Part shown: positions 26,808 through 36,190 of the stretch, piece after piece
How positions within the stretch are numbered: the first letter of the stretch is position 1
Layout: each line of letters opens with the position of its first letter
Source: Acidicapsa dinghuensis
Lineage (GTDB): Bacteria; Acidobacteriota; Terriglobia; Terriglobales; Acidobacteriaceae
Length of the DNA: 64,000 nt
Assembly: GCF_025685685.1 (NCBI RefSeq)
Contig: NZ_JAGSYH010000003.1
Coordinates: 62,001 to 126,000 of the forward strand
Direction of reading: 5' to 3'
Notes under the pieces: model-generated
Databases searched by the model: none
Told to the model about the DNA's origin: nothing
The model's input: only the letters and a program-made list of their open reading frames with translations
Position numbers and translations under genes: made by a program

Positions 26808-28376
26808 ATGAACCGGCAGCAGATGTTACAGCAGGCAATAGAGCGCTCGACACCCTGGGACATGATCGTCATCGGCGGCGGAGCCACCGGCGTAGGTGTC
26901 GCCATTGACGCGGCGGCCCGAGGCTTTTCAGTCCTGTTGCTCGAAGCGCAGGACTTCGGCAAAGGCACCTCCAGCCGCAGCACCAAGCTCATCCACGGCG
27001 GCGTTCGCTACCTTGAGCAGGGCAACGTCTCACTCGTGATGGAGGCTCTTAAGGAGCGCGGTCTACTGCGCCAGAATGCGCCACACCTGGTTCACGATCT
27101 CGCCTTCATCGTGCCCAACTACTCCTGGTGGGAAGCACCGTTCTACGGCATCGGCATGAAGATCTACGACCTTCTCGCCGGCAAATACGGCTTCGGCCGC
27201 TCGCGCATCCTTTCCTCGGAAGAAACTATCGAGAAGCTGCCCAATCTTCAGACCGAGGGCCTGCGTGGCGGCGTTATTTACTACGACGGCCAGTTTGACG
27301 ACACACGCCTGCTCATTCATATGGCCGCAACCGCCGCCGATCATGGCGCAACCGTGCTCAACTACGCCCCCGTCACAGAAATCACCAAAGATGAAGAGGG
27401 CTTCGCCAACGGCGTCGTCTTCCGCGACGAGGAAACCGGCCGGGAGCATCACGCGCTAGCCCGCGTCGTCATCAACGCCACCGGCATGTTTGCCGACAAA
27501 GTGCGCCGCATGAGCGATCCGGAAGCCCGCCGCCTGATCGCCCCAAGCCAGGGCATTCATCTTGTCTTCGAGAAGTCCTTCTTGCGCGCGGACGCAGCGA
27601 TCATGGTCCCGCACACCAGCGACGGCCGCGTCCTCTTCGCCATCCCGTGGCACGACCACACCGTCGTCGGCACAACCGACACACCCATCGAAGAGGCCAG
27701 CTACGATCCCCTGCCCTTTGAAGAAGAAATTGCCTTCATCCTCGACACCGCCGCGCGGTTCCTCAGCCGCCCACCCGAGCGCAAAGACATTCTCAGCGTC
27801 TACGTCGGCATCCGGCCATTGGTAAAGCCTGCTGAAAGCAGCGCGGGCAAAACCTCCGCGCTCTCACGCGATCACACCATCGATATCGATAGCTCCGGCC
27901 TCATCACCATCGTCGGCGGCAAATGGACCACCTATCGCCACATGGCCGAGGACTGTGTCGACCACGCCATCACCATCGGCAAGCTTGACGAAATCTCCTG
28001 TAACACCCGCAACCTGCGTCTGCACGGCTATCACGAACACTCCGAAGACTTCGGCCGGCTATGGATGTACGGCTCCGACGCACTCGCCATCCGCGAACTA
28101 GCTGCCGGCAATCCAAAGCTACTCCAGCCGATACACCCGGACCTGACCTACAGCGAAGCCGAAATCATCTGGGCCGCCCGCCGCGAGATGGCCCGCACCG
28201 TAGAAGATGTTCTCTCACGCCGCACCCGCGCACTCTTTCTCAACGCCAAAGCCGCCATCGACCTCGCGCCGAAAGTAGCCAGCATCCTCGCCCGCGAACT
28301 CAATCACGATGAACATTGGATCACCGAACAGCTCCAATCCTTCAATGCCCTGGCGCAAGGCTACTTAGTCACATAG
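26808..28376 (+). CDS. glpD: Glycerol-3-phosphate dehydrogenase, FAD-dependent
   Basis: 522 residues. The FAD dinucleotide motif IGGGATGVGVAIDAAARG is near residue 20 and the substrate region is GGVRYLEQ. The C-terminal half carries the family pattern VGIRPLVKP, GLITIVGGKWTTYRHMAED and the DAO C-terminal cap. It oxidises sn-glycerol-3-phosphate to dihydroxyacetone phosphate at the inner membrane and passes electrons to quinone. GAGGT lies a few bases before the ATG. The matching glycerol kinase is 18 kb away at 46.8-48.3 kb, and no facilitator is seen. Confidence 0.95.
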   Translation: MNRQQMLQQAIERSTPWDMIVIGGGATGVGVAIDAAARGFSVLLLEAQDFGKGTSSRSTKLIHGGVRYLEQGNVSLVMEALKERGLLRQNAPHLVHDLAFIVPNYSWWEAPFYGIGMKIYDLLAGKYGFGRSRILSSEETIEKLPNLQTEGLRGGVIYYDGQFDDTRLLIHMAATAADHGATVLNYAPVTEITKDEEGFANGVVFRDEETGREHHALARVVINATGMFADKVRRMSDPEARRLIAPSQGIHLVFEKSFLRADAAIMVPHTSDGRVLFAIPWHDHTVVGTTDTPIEEASYDPLPFEEEIAFILDTAARFLSRPPERKDILSVYVGIRPLVKPAESSAGKTSALSRDHTIDIDSSGLITIVGGKWTTYRHMAEDCVDHAITIGKLDEISCNTRNLRLHGYHEHSEDFGRLWMYGSDALAIRELAAGNPKLLQPIHPDLTYSEAEIIWAARREMARTVEDVLSRRTRALFLNAKAAIDLAPKVASILARELNHDEHWITEQLQSFNALAQGYLVT

Positions 28377-28554
28377 TAACCACGTGAATATCGCACTCCG
28401 GAGTTGTCATCCTGAGCAATGCGAAGGATCTGCTGTTATTTTTGCTTTTGTCTTTGCTCTTGCTTTTTTGTCTGCCATTCCCGCAGGGAATCTGCTTCCA
28501 GCGAGCGCAAAGCGCGAGCCCGATCACCCACTCACACCTTGTGAAGTAGCGTTG
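28377..28554. repeat. Intergenic repeat-like segment between glpD and kdpC
   Basis: Convergent gap with three recognisable pieces. First is a TTGTCATCCTGAGCAATGCG-type motif at 28404-28440, of which a diverged second copy lies at 43155-43186. Next is a pyrimidine-rich TTTTGCTTTTG-like tract at 28437-28470. Last is the palindrome ATTCCC-GCA-GGGAAT at 28477-28491. I recall such motifs scattered between genes in many acidobacterial genomes. No ORF or clear terminator. Confidence 0.5.
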
Positions 28555-29121
28555 CTACTTCGTCAGCCCGTCCAGATCCAGATTCAACTCCAGCACATTC
28601 ACCCGCGGCTCACCCAGCAGCCCGAGCGTCCTCTGCGTAGTGTGCGCAGCAATCAGCTTGTTGATCGTGTCTTCGGAGAGATGACGAGCCGCAGCCACGC
28701 GGGCCGCCTGGTAATAAGCCGCATCCGGCGTGATATCAGGATCGAGCCCTGAACCCGAGGTCGTCACCAGATCAATCGGCACAGGCTTGCCGCCATTTGC
28801 CTTCGCCAGCTTGTCGATGTCGCCCTGAATACGGTCCACCAGCTTCTTGTTCGACTGCGCAAGATTGGAACCGCCAGAGTTCGTCGCGTCATATCCATTG
28901 CCTGCCGCCGATGGCCGAGGATGAAAGTACTGGTCGCTGGTAAAACTCTGCGCCAGCAGTGCCGAACCAATCACCTTGCCGTCTTTCAGGATCAGGCTTC
29001 CATCCGCCTGATAGGGAAACAACACATGCGCAATCGCCGTGAGTGCCAGTGGATACGCGAGGCCCAGCAGCAGCGTCGTCACAATCGTAAACCGAATCGA
29101 AGTCTTCCAAACCGAATGCAC
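28555..29121 (-). CDS. kdpC: Potassium-transporting ATPase subunit C
   Basis: 188 residues. One N-terminal membrane helix (FTIVTTLLLGLAYPLALTAIA) is followed by a periplasmic domain with the family motifs GSALLAQSF, YFHPRPSAAG, NLAQSNKKL and TTSGSGLDPDITP. KdpC stabilises the KdpFABC complex and may aid K+ binding. The start is GTG at 29121: AAGGAG stands seven bases before it, whereas the in-frame TTG at 29127 would be too close. It is the last gene of the kdp operon, 11 bases after kdpB. Confidence 0.96.
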   Translation of the reverse strand: MHSVWKTSIRFTIVTTLLLGLAYPLALTAIAHVLFPYQADGSLILKDGKVIGSALLAQSFTSDQYFHPRPSAAGNGYDATNSGGSNLAQSNKKLVDRIQGDIDKLAKANGGKPVPIDLVTTSGSGLDPDITPDAAYYQAARVAAARHLSEDTINKLIAAHTTQRTLGLLGEPRVNVLELNLDLDGLTK

Positions 29122-29132
29122 AGTCAATCTCC

Positions 29133-31184
29133 TTACGCCAGCTTCAGCGCCACAAGCAGCAGATCAATCGCCTTGATGCCGATAAACGGCACAATCACGC
29201 CGCCCAGTCCATAAATCAGCAGGTTCTGCCGCAGCAGCATTGCCGCCGGCTTCGGCTCATACTTAACGCCTTTGAGCGCCAGCGGAATCAGCGCAACAAT
29301 GATTACTGCGTTAAAGATCACCGCCGACAAAATTGCCGATTGCGGTGTCGCCAGGTGCATGATGTTTAACGCGTTCAGCACCGGAAACACCCCGGCAAAC
29401 ATCGCCGGAATAATCGCAAAGTACTTCGCCACATCGTTCGCAATCGAGAAGGTCGTAAGCGCCCCGCGTGTCATCAGCAACTGCTTGCCAATCTCGACAA
29501 TCTCGATCAGCTTCGTCGGATTCGAATCGAGATCCACCATGTTGCCCGCTTCTTTGGCCGCCTGCGTACCCGAGTTCATCGCCACGCCTACATCCGCCTG
29601 CGCCAGCGCTGGAGCATCGTTCGTGCCATCACCGGTCATTGCCACCAGCTTGCCCTTGGCCTGCTCGCGCTTGATCAGGTCCATCTTGTCCTTGGGCTTC
29701 GCCTCGGCAAGAAAATCATCCACTCCTGCCTCGCGCGCAATCACAGCAGCCGTCAGCGGGTTGTCGCCGGTAATCATGATGGTGCGAATACCCATCGCCC
29801 GCAGCCGCGCCAGCCGGTCTTTCAAGCCGCCCTTCACAATGTCTTTCAGGTAAATTACGCCCAGCGCCGTCGCATTCTCCGCGACAACCAGCGGCGTTCC
29901 CCCTGCCCGCGCAATCTCTTCCACCTGTTCACGGACCTTGCGCGGCAGCGACGAGCCCTGCTCCTCAAGAAACCGTGAAATCGCATCCACCGATCCTTTG
30001 CGAATCTGCGCTCCCGGCAGATCCACACCCGACATGCGCGTCTGTGCCGTGAAAGGTACAAACGTGGGATGAATCCCTGAAAGATCGCGCCCGCGCAGGC
30101 CGTACTTCTCTTTCGCCAGCACCACAATCGACCGGCCCTCAGGCGTCTCGTCCGAGAGCGACGACAACTGCGCCGCATCCGCCAGCCGCTCCTTCGACAC
30201 ATCCGGCGCAGGATAAAACTCCGTAGCCTGCCGGTTGCCCAGCGTGATCGTTCCAGTCTTGTCCAGCAGCAGCGTGCTTACATCGCCTGCCGCCTCCACT
30301 GCGCGCCCGCTCATCGCCAGCACGTTGTACTGCACCAGCCGATCCATGCCCGCAATGCCAATCGCAGAAAGCAACCCGCCAATCGTCGTCGGAATCAGGC
30401 ACACCAGCAGCGACACCAGCACAAAGACTGTCTGCGGCGCATGCGAGTAAATCGCAAACGGCTGCAGCGTCACCACCGCCAGTAGAAAGATGATCGTCAG
30501 ACCCGACAGCAGAATGCTCAGCGCGATCTCATTCGGTGTCTTCTGCCGCGTCGCTCCTTCGACCAAAGCAATCATGCGATCCAGAAACGTCTCACCCGGA
30601 TTCGAAGTGATCTTCACTTTGATGAAGTCTGACAACACCTTAGTTCCGCCCGTCACAGCAGAGCGATCTCCGCCTGCTTCGCGAATCACCGGTGCCGACT
30701 CGCCCGTAATCGCTGACTCATCGACTGATGCAACACCCTCGATCACCTCGCCGTCGCCGGCAATGAAGTGCCCGGCCACGACATAGATCACATCGCCCGC
30801 GCGCAGCAGGCTGCTCGTCACGTCTTCAAGCGAACCATCTGCGGCATAGCGCTGGGCGATCGTCTCACCTTTAGCCTTGCGCAGCGTGTCGGCCTGCGCC
30901 TTGCCACGGCCCTCAGCCATCGCTTCGGCAAAGTTCGCAAACAGCACCGTAAACCAAAGCCACAGCGTGATCTGCAAATTGAATCCGAAGCTTTCAGCAT
31001 GCTGCGCGGCCCCGCCATGATGCATGGCATTGGTAATCAGCAGCGCCGTTGTCAGCACGCAGCCCACCTCGACCACAAACATCACGGGGTTCTTCGCCAT
31101 CGCGCGCGGATCAAGCTTCTTGATCGAATCGACCGCGGCCTGCCGCACAATTTCACTATTCCAAAGATTTTTCTTCGTCGCCAT
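29133..31184 (-). CDS. kdpB: Potassium-transporting P-type ATPase subunit B
   Basis: 683 residues, the usual KdpB length. The actuator loop TGES is at 160-163 and the phosphorylated Asp308 in [15 protein letters not shown]-binding and hinge motifs include [18 protein letters not shown]. Membrane helices lie at both ends. It hydrolyses ATP to power K+ uptake by KdpA. In E. coli the Ser of TGES is the inhibitory phosphorylation site, and it is kept here. The start is the ATG at 31184 (MATKKNLW) with GGAGG about six bases before; the frame extends to 31235 but overlaps kdpA. Confidence 0.97.
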   Translation of the reverse strand: MATKKNLWNSEIVRQAAVDSIKKLDPRAMAKNPVMFVVEVGCVLTTALLITNAMHHGGAAQHAESFGFNLQITLWLWFTVLFANFAEAMAEGRGKAQADTLRKAKGETIAQRYAADGSLEDVTSSLLRAGDVIYVVAGHFIAGDGEVIEGVASVDESAITGESAPVIREAGGDRSAVTGGTKVLSDFIKVKITSNPGETFLDRMIALVEGATRQKTPNEIALSILLSGLTIIFLLAVVTLQPFAIYSHAPQTVFVLVSLLVCLIPTTIGGLLSAIGIAGMDRLVQYNVLAMSGRAVEAAGDVSTLLLDKTGTITLGNRQATEFYPAPDVSKERLADAAQLSSLSDETPEGRSIVVLAKEKYGLRGRDLSGIHPTFVPFTAQTRMSGVDLPGAQIRKGSVDAISRFLEEQGSSLPRKVREQVEEIARAGGTPLVVAENATALGVIYLKDIVKGGLKDRLARLRAMGIRTIMITGDNPLTAAVIAREAGVDDFLAEAKPKDKMDLIKREQAKGKLVAMTGDGTNDAPALAQADVGVAMNSGTQAAKEAGNMVDLDSNPTKLIEIVEIGKQLLMTRGALTTFSIANDVAKYFAIIPAMFAGVFPVLNALNIMHLATPQSAILSAVIFNAVIIVALIPLALKGVKYEPKPAAMLLRQNLLIYGLGGVIVPFIGIKAIDLLLVALKLA

Positions 31185-31197
31185 CGCCGATCCTCCG

Positions 31198-32925
31198 TTA
31201 GAAAAGCTGCCCCGCGTGCAGCAGCAAGTGTTCAAGAATCGGACCCAGGCTCAGCGCCGGGAAGAACGTCAACGCACCCATAATCAAGATCACCGAAATC
31301 AATAGCACCGTGAATAATGGTGTATTCACCGGAAATGTTCCCGGCGAAGGTGGAATACTCTTCTTTTGCGCCAGGTTGCCTGCGAGCGCCAGCACCGGCA
31401 CAATCATCAGAAAACGCCCTGCCAACATCGCGAAACCCAGCGCCACGTTGTACCACCACGTGTTCGCGCTCAGCCCCGCAAACGCCGATCCGTTATTGCC
31501 AACTGCGGAAGTGAACGCGTACAGAATTTCGCTCAGCCCATGCGGTCCCGCGTTGTTCAACGCACTTAACCCGATGTTGGGAGAGAGCACAAACGCCGCC
31601 GTCAATGCCAGGATGATCAATGGAAAGATCAGCACATACAGCATCGCCATCTTCACGTCATACGCTTCGATCTTCTTGCCCAGATACTCCGGCGTACGCC
31701 CCACCATCAATCCGGCAATGAAGACTGACACCACCACAAAGATCAGCACCCCGTACAGTCCCGCGCCCACACCGCCAAACACTACTTCGCCCAGCATGAT
31801 GTTGGTCATCACCACCATGCCCCCCAGCGGAGTAAACGAGTCATGCATCGCGTTCACCGCGCCGCAGCTTGCATCCGTCGTAATCGTGGCAAAAAGCGAC
31901 GAATCGGTGATACCGAAGCGCACCTCCTTGCCCTCCATGTTGCCGCCTGGCGCCGTCGCAGTATTCGCCTGCACTGCGCCATGAATCAGTGGATGCGGTT
32001 GCGACTCCGACCAGTAAATCGTCGTAAAACCCACCGCAAACAACACGAACATCGCCGCCAGCACCGCCCATCCATGCCCAGGCGAGCCAGTCAGCCTTCC
32101 CAGCGTCACTGTCAGCGCTCCAGGAATCACAAAGATCGCCAGCATCTCCAGCAGATTCGTCAACGGCGTTGGATTCTCGAATGGATGCGCGCTATTCGCG
32201 TTGAAGAAACCGCCGCCATTCGTGCCCAGCATCTTGATCGCTTCCTGCGATGCCACAGGCCCCTGCGCAATGGTCTGGGTCTGCGCCTCCAGCGTCGCCG
32301 CCTGCGTATACGGATGGAGATTCTGGGGCACGCCTTGCCATATCAACAGCAGCGCAAAGATCACACATGCCGGCAGCAGCACATACAAAATGCTGCGCGT
32401 CGCATCCACCCAGAAGTTTCCGATTGTTCCCGACTCCGTTCGCTTCACACCGCGAATCAGCGCCACCGCCACAGCAATGCCCACTGCCGCGCTCGTAAAG
32501 TTGTGATACGCCAGGCCTGCCATCTGCGTCAGATAGCTCATCGTCGTTTCCGGCGTATACGACTGCCAGTTGGTATTGGTCGTGAACGATGCCGCCGTAT
32601 TCCACGCCAGCGCCTGCTCAACACCCGCCAGATGCTGGGGATTAAGCCATTGAATCGCGCCCTGCAGCCGCTCTAGCGCGTATGTCAGCAGAAGGCTCAC
32701 CGCCGAGAAGCCCAGCAATGCAAACGCGTACTCGCGCCAATTCATCTCCTGATCGGCCTTAACGCCGCTCAGCTTGTAAATCAGCCGCTCAAAAGGCCGC
32801 AGTACTGGATCGAGCCAGGTCCGCCCACCCTCCAGCACGCGCGCCAGATAAAGCCCCAGCGGCTTCACCAGCGCGAGCAGCACAATAGAAAAGACGGCAA
32901 ATTGCAGCCATCCATTGATTGTCAT
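31198..32925 (-). CDS. kdpA: Potassium-transporting ATPase subunit A (K+ channel-like)
   Basis: 575-residue inner-membrane protein. Four selectivity-filter loops can be read in order: [36 protein letters not shown] and [11 protein letters not shown]. This marks it as the K+-selecting subunit related to Trk/Ktr channels. The ATG follows the kdpF stop after a single base, so the two are translationally coupled. The high-affinity pump is normally made when K+ is scarce under KdpDE; those regulators are not in the window. Confidence 0.97.
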   Translation of the reverse strand: MTINGWLQFAVFSIVLLALVKPLGLYLARVLEGGRTWLDPVLRPFERLIYKLSGVKADQEMNWREYAFALLGFSAVSLLLTYALERLQGAIQWLNPQHLAGVEQALAWNTAASFTTNTNWQSYTPETTMSYLTQMAGLAYHNFTSAAVGIAVAVALIRGVKRTESGTIGNFWVDATRSILYVLLPACVIFALLLIWQGVPQNLHPYTQAATLEAQTQTIAQGPVASQEAIKMLGTNGGGFFNANSAHPFENPTPLTNLLEMLAIFVIPGALTVTLGRLTGSPGHGWAVLAAMFVLFAVGFTTIYWSESQPHPLIHGAVQANTATAPGGNMEGKEVRFGITDSSLFATITTDASCGAVNAMHDSFTPLGGMVVMTNIMLGEVVFGGVGAGLYGVLIFVVVSVFIAGLMVGRTPEYLGKKIEAYDVKMAMLYVLIFPLIILALTAAFVLSPNIGLSALNNAGPHGLSEILYAFTSAVGNNGSAFAGLSANTWWYNVALGFAMLAGRFLMIVPVLALAGNLAQKKSIPPSPGTFPVNTPLFTVLLISVILIMGALTFFPALSLGPILEHLLLHAGQLF

Positions 32926-32926
32926 T

Positions 32927-33016
32927 TCAGAATTTCTCCGGGAAAAGAAGGGCTGCCGTTAGATAGGCAAATAACAAGACTGACAAAATCAACACAATCG
33001 CCGTAACTATACTCAT
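32927..33016 (-). CDS. kdpF: Potassium-transporting ATPase subunit F
   Basis: A 29-residue single-helix peptide starting MSIVTAIVLILSVLLFAYL and ending ALLFPEKF. Length, the hydrophobic core and the C-terminal acidic-aromatic end match KdpF, a lipid-like stabiliser of the Kdp complex. It lies between the upstream small peptide gene (four-base gap) and kdpA (one-base gap). The GAGG for its ATG lies inside the end of the upstream small gene. Easily missed because of its size. Confidence 0.92.
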   Translation of the reverse strand: MSIVTAIVLILSVLLFAYLTAALLFPEKF

Positions 33017-33020
33017 CGGG

Positions 33021-33107
33021 CTACCTCAGTTTGTTGCAGGCCCGGATATAACCAAAGGCGAGCGTGAAAAATAACACGGTAAAGACCAGCATCCAAATGT
33101 CCTGCAT
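33021..33107 (-). CDS. 28-residue membrane peptide, first gene of the kdp operon
   Basis: Starts MQDIWMLVFTVLFFTLAFGY and ends IRACNKLR: one hydrophobic helix with a basic C-terminal tail. GAGGG lies about nine bases before its ATG, and its stop is four bases before the kdpF start, with the kdpF ribosome site inside it. This tight fit argues for a real gene. I recall similarly sized peptides ending in a Cys/Arg-rich motif ahead of kdpF or kdpA in other bacteria, usually unannotated. A role in Kdp assembly or regulation is only inferred. Confidence 0.7.
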   Translation of the reverse strand: MQDIWMLVFTVLFFTLAFGYIRACNKLR

Positions 33108-33209
33108 CTCAGGCCCTCTAGCGTAACTTCTCGCAAAAGCGCTCACTATCTTTCACGCGGCGGTTCTGCTCATACCCATTCTTCTCTTCAGACCTTCATA
33201 ACTGGCTAA

Positions 33210-33224
33210 TTCTTTCGTAAAGAA
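33210..33224. promoter_or_regulatory. Palindrome upstream of the kdp operon
   Basis: TTCTTT-CGT-AAAGAA, a perfect 6-3-6 palindrome about 103 bases upstream of the first kdp small gene and 146 bases upstream of uxaA. It could be an operator (KdpE or another regulator) for either divergent unit. No clear -35/-10 pair is visible beside it. Confidence 0.3.
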
Positions 33225-33326
33225 AGCGTAAGAACTGCTATCCCGCAGGAGCCTTTCTCTCGAAATCCCGGCATCACCCGTCGCACGGTGCCAGGTGATA
33301 GAGTGGTCTGTTAATGGTGAAAGTGT

Positions 33327-33345
33327 TGTTTCAAAAAATGAAACA
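33327..33345. promoter_or_regulatory. Candidate repressor operator ahead of uxaA
   Basis: TGTTTCA-AAAAA-TGAAACA: a perfect 7-bp inverted repeat with a five-base spacer, ending 24 bases before the uxaA ATG. GTTTCA/TGAAAC half-sites also occur in KdgR boxes of hexuronate genes, but there the half-sites face the other way and are closer. Position and symmetry suggest a sugar-acid-responsive repressor (IclR- or GntR-like), which is inference. Confidence 0.55.
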
Positions 33346-33369
33346 GCTTTCGCAATATGTGATTTATCC

Positions 33370-35010
33370 ATGACCGCCCCAAAAGCCATCCAACTCGACC
33401 ATCGAGACAACGTCCTCGTCGCGCTTGCCGATCTTCCGGCGGGCAGCACCGTTTCTGTTACAGGCACCAAATACTCCGTCACTGAGGCCATTCCTGCCAA
33501 GCAAAAATTCGCCATCCATGATTTCCCTGCCGGCGCCGAAGTCATCATGTATGGGGTTATAGTGGGCCGGGTTCGTCATGCCATTCCCCGCGGAGGCCTG
33601 CTGACCACTGCGAACGTCACCCATGAAGCCGCCGGCTTTCATAGCCGTGACACCCGCGCCGCCTGGCGGCCTCCCGACGTCGCCCGCTGGACCAGCCGCA
33701 CCTTTGACGGCTACCACCGCTCCGATGGTCAGGTAGGCACACGCAACTACTGGATCGTGCTACCCATGGTCTTCTGCGAAAACCGCAACGTGAAAGCGCT
33801 GCAGGAGGCCTTCGAGGAAGAGCTCGGCTATGGCCGCCCCACGCAGTACCGCGATCAGGTGCGCGCCCTGCTTTCCGAACTCCACGGCAACGGATCCTCA
33901 AGTCAATCAAGCGCCGGGCCTTCCACAGCCACCTACGCTCCCGTCTTCAAAAACATCGACGGCATCAAGTTCATCACGCACCAGGGCGGCTGCGGAGGCA
34001 CCCGTGAAGACTCCGGCGCTCTCTGCGGCCTGCTAGCCGGCTACATCCACCACCCCAATGTCGCCGGAGCCACCGTCCTCAGCCTTGGCTGTCAGCACGC
34101 GCAGGTCGCCGACATGCTCGATGAGTTGAAAAAGCGCGATCCCGCTCTCTCCAAGCCCGTCCTCGTTTTTGACCAGCAAAAGTCGGGTAAAGAATCTGAA
34201 ATGCTTGCCGAGGCCATCCGCGCAACATTTCAAGGCCTCGTTGAAGCCAACAAGATCGAGCGCAAGCCCGCTCCGCTTTCAAAGCTTACCGTCGGCCTTA
34301 AATGCGGAGGCTCCGACGGCTTCTCCGGCATATCTGCCAATCCGGCCCTCGGCTATGTTTCCGATATGCTCGCCGTCCTCGGTGGCAGCACCCTGCTCTC
34401 CGAATTTCCGGAGCTCTGCGGAGTCGAGCAAAGCCTGATCAACCGCTGCGTCGATGACGTCACTGCCGACCGCTTCATCCAGCTCATGCGCAGCTACGAG
34501 GCTCGCGCCAAAGCCGTTCACTCCGGCTTCGAGATGAACCCATCGCCCGGTAACATCCGCGACGGCCTGCTTACCGACGCCATGAAATCCGCAGGCGCAG
34601 CCCGCAAAGGCGGCACCTCGCCCGTCAACGATGTGCTCGACTACCCGGAATACGTCCGCAAGCCCGGCCTCACCCTCCAATGCACTCCCGGCAATGATGT
34701 CGAGTGCGTCACCGGTCAGGTCGGTGCTGGCGCCACCGTCGTCCTCTTCACCACCGGCCTCGGAACCCCCACCGGCAATCCCATCGCGCCCGTAATCAAG
34801 CTCGCCACCAATACCAAACTCGCCGAGCGCATGCCCGACATCATCGACATCGACACCGGCCCGATCATCGAGGGCACAAGCTCCATCCCATCGATGGCCG
34901 ATCAGATTCTCGAGCTGATCGTTTCCATCGCCAGCGGCAAAACGCACACCAAGGCCGAAGGTCTTCGGCAAGATGATTTCATCCCCTGGAAACGGGGCGT
35001 TTCGCTCTAG
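33370..35010 (+). CDS. uxaA: Altronate dehydratase family protein
   Basis: 546 residues. An N-terminal SAF domain (about 10-90; DNVLVALADLPAG, AIPAKQKFAIHDFPAG) is joined to the long UxaA/GarD catalytic region. Conserved-looking pieces include VGTRNYWIVLP, THQGGCGGTREDSG, GLKCGGSDGFSG and IDIDTGPIIEG. It dehydrates D-altronate to 2-keto-3-deoxygluconate in galacturonate breakdown; galactarate dehydratase is a related alternative. The start is the ATG at 33370; an open frame from 33295 would run through the operator repeat. It heads the hexuronate cluster. UxaB, KdgK and KdgA are not seen nearby. Confidence 0.88.
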   Translation: MTAPKAIQLDHRDNVLVALADLPAGSTVSVTGTKYSVTEAIPAKQKFAIHDFPAGAEVIMYGVIVGRVRHAIPRGGLLTTANVTHEAAGFHSRDTRAAWRPPDVARWTSRTFDGYHRSDGQVGTRNYWIVLPMVFCENRNVKALQEAFEEELGYGRPTQYRDQVRALLSELHGNGSSSQSSAGPSTATYAPVFKNIDGIKFITHQGGCGGTREDSGALCGLLAGYIHHPNVAGATVLSLGCQHAQVADMLDELKKRDPALSKPVLVFDQQKSGKESEMLAEAIRATFQGLVEANKIERKPAPLSKLTVGLKCGGSDGFSGISANPALGYVSDMLAVLGGSTLLSEFPELCGVEQSLINRCVDDVTADRFIQLMRSYEARAKAVHSGFEMNPSPGNIRDGLLTDAMKSAGAARKGGTSPVNDVLDYPEYVRKPGLTLQCTPGNDVECVTGQVGAGATVVLFTTGLGTPTGNPIAPVIKLATNTKLAERMPDIIDIDTGPIIEGTSSIPSMADQILELIVSIASGKTHTKAEGLRQDDFIPWKRGVSL

Positions 35011-35173
35011 TCTGAGCTTCCCTTCACCGAAAACTGACCCACAATAAACGTTGTTAGATCGCAGTCTTAGATAAACTCCACACTAGATTGCTCCACGAAT
35101 CTCGTGACATCCAACGTTCCGCCAAAGGTGGCGATGGCTTAAACTTGCAGCATTCCTCACTGAGGACAAACTG

Positions 35174-35665
35174 ATGTGGCCGTTTGGAAGAAAACCAGGG
35201 AAACCATCTAAGGATCCGCAGCCCACTGACTGGATCCTCGGACGAGGAGAGCGGGACGGCTTTCCAATGATTGTGCGCATGGCCGACGCTTACTCGGGAC
35301 TTGCCCCCATCTCGGGCTACGACCATCACGTCATTGTCTCGGTGCGTTTTCGAAACCCCCAACCGAACGGATTTCCATCCAGCGAAGAATGCGATGAGCT
35401 AGAAATGCTAGAAAAGAATCTATCTCGGCTGCTGGAAACGGAAAATGAGTGCCTTGATGTCTTGGTAGTCACAAATAACGGACTGCGCGACTTCATTTCT
35501 TACACACGAAATGTTGATTACGTCTGGCGAAAATTGGAAGACAACGTTTCCTTGTTTCACGGTTTCGTCGTTGAGTTTGCAATTGAACCTGATCCGAGGT
35601 GGGATATTTACCAAGCGTTTTGCCGCATGTTGGGCCGAACTACCTCCTATAGAGGTAGCAACTGA
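35174..35665 (+). CDS. DUF695-like protein of unknown function
   Basis: 163 residues, no signal peptide. An N-terminal basic stretch (MWPFGRKPGKPSKDP) is followed by a domain with alternating strands (HHVIVSVRFRNPQPNGFP), an acidic helix (ECDELEMLEKNLSRLLE) and FISYTRNVDYVWRKLE. The order fits DUF695, though I give this only moderate weight. It is more AT-rich than the flanking uronate genes and its function has no visible link to them, so it may be an insertion into the cluster. GAGG lies about 8 bases before the ATG. Confidence 0.6.
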   Translation: MWPFGRKPGKPSKDPQPTDWILGRGERDGFPMIVRMADAYSGLAPISGYDHHVIVSVRFRNPQPNGFPSSEECDELEMLEKNLSRLLETENECLDVLVVTNNGLRDFISYTRNVDYVWRKLEDNVSLFHGFVVEFAIEPDPRWDIYQAFCRMLGRTTSYRGSN

Positions 35666-35724
35666 ACATGTGACCTTAGTCCCCACCGGAAGCTCTCCAG
35701 CCGATCACTCAGAAGGAACACACC

Positions 35725-36114
35725 ATGCTCATCCGCGGCATCCTCAACCCGGCCATCAACTCGCTGCTCAGCCGCGTCCGCCACACCAACACACTCATCA
35801 TCGCTGACCGCGGATTCCCTTTCTGGCCGCAGATCGAAACCGTCGATATCTCCCTCGTCGATGACATCCCGCGCGTTCTGGACGTTCTAACCGCCATTCG
35901 CAGCAATTTTGTCTTTGGCCGCGTCTTCGCCGCGCAGCAGTTCGTTGAGGTCAACACGCCACAGACCGTCGGCGCCCTTGAAGACGCGCTCCTCGGCGTC
36001 CCCATCACCTTCGAGCCGCATGTGGAATTCAAGAAGCGCGTTCCCTCCGCCATCGGCCTCATCCGCACCGGCGACACCACACAATATGCCAACCTGATCC
36101 TTGAGTCGGCATGA
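35725..36114 (+). CDS. RbsD/FucU-family sugar mutarotase
   Basis: 129 residues, cytoplasmic. Starts MLIRGILNPAINSLLSRVRH, with the family's HTNTLIIADRGFPFWP and ETVDISLVDDIPRVLDVL. RbsD and FucU proteins form ring-shaped oligomers that speed anomer conversion of ribose or fucose. Sitting between altronate dehydratase and mannonate dehydratase, this copy most likely acts on a hexuronate or a derived sugar. That role is inferred from context. AGAAGGA precedes the ATG. Confidence 0.85.
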   Translation: MLIRGILNPAINSLLSRVRHTNTLIIADRGFPFWPQIETVDISLVDDIPRVLDVLTAIRSNFVFGRVFAAQQFVEVNTPQTVGALEDALLGVPITFEPHVEFKKRVPSAIGLIRTGDTTQYANLILESA

Positions 36115-36190
36115 ACCATTTTGACTCGGCATAATAAGACTTGCCTTCACCACTTCCCCACACCCAGGCGTAAGGCTCAGGAGTCCTCTG

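Noticed and set aside
28377..28554. Short protein-coding gene in the repeat-like gap
   Set aside because: Open frames there read through the repeat motif and pyrimidine tract; such motifs are often miscalled as small proteins.
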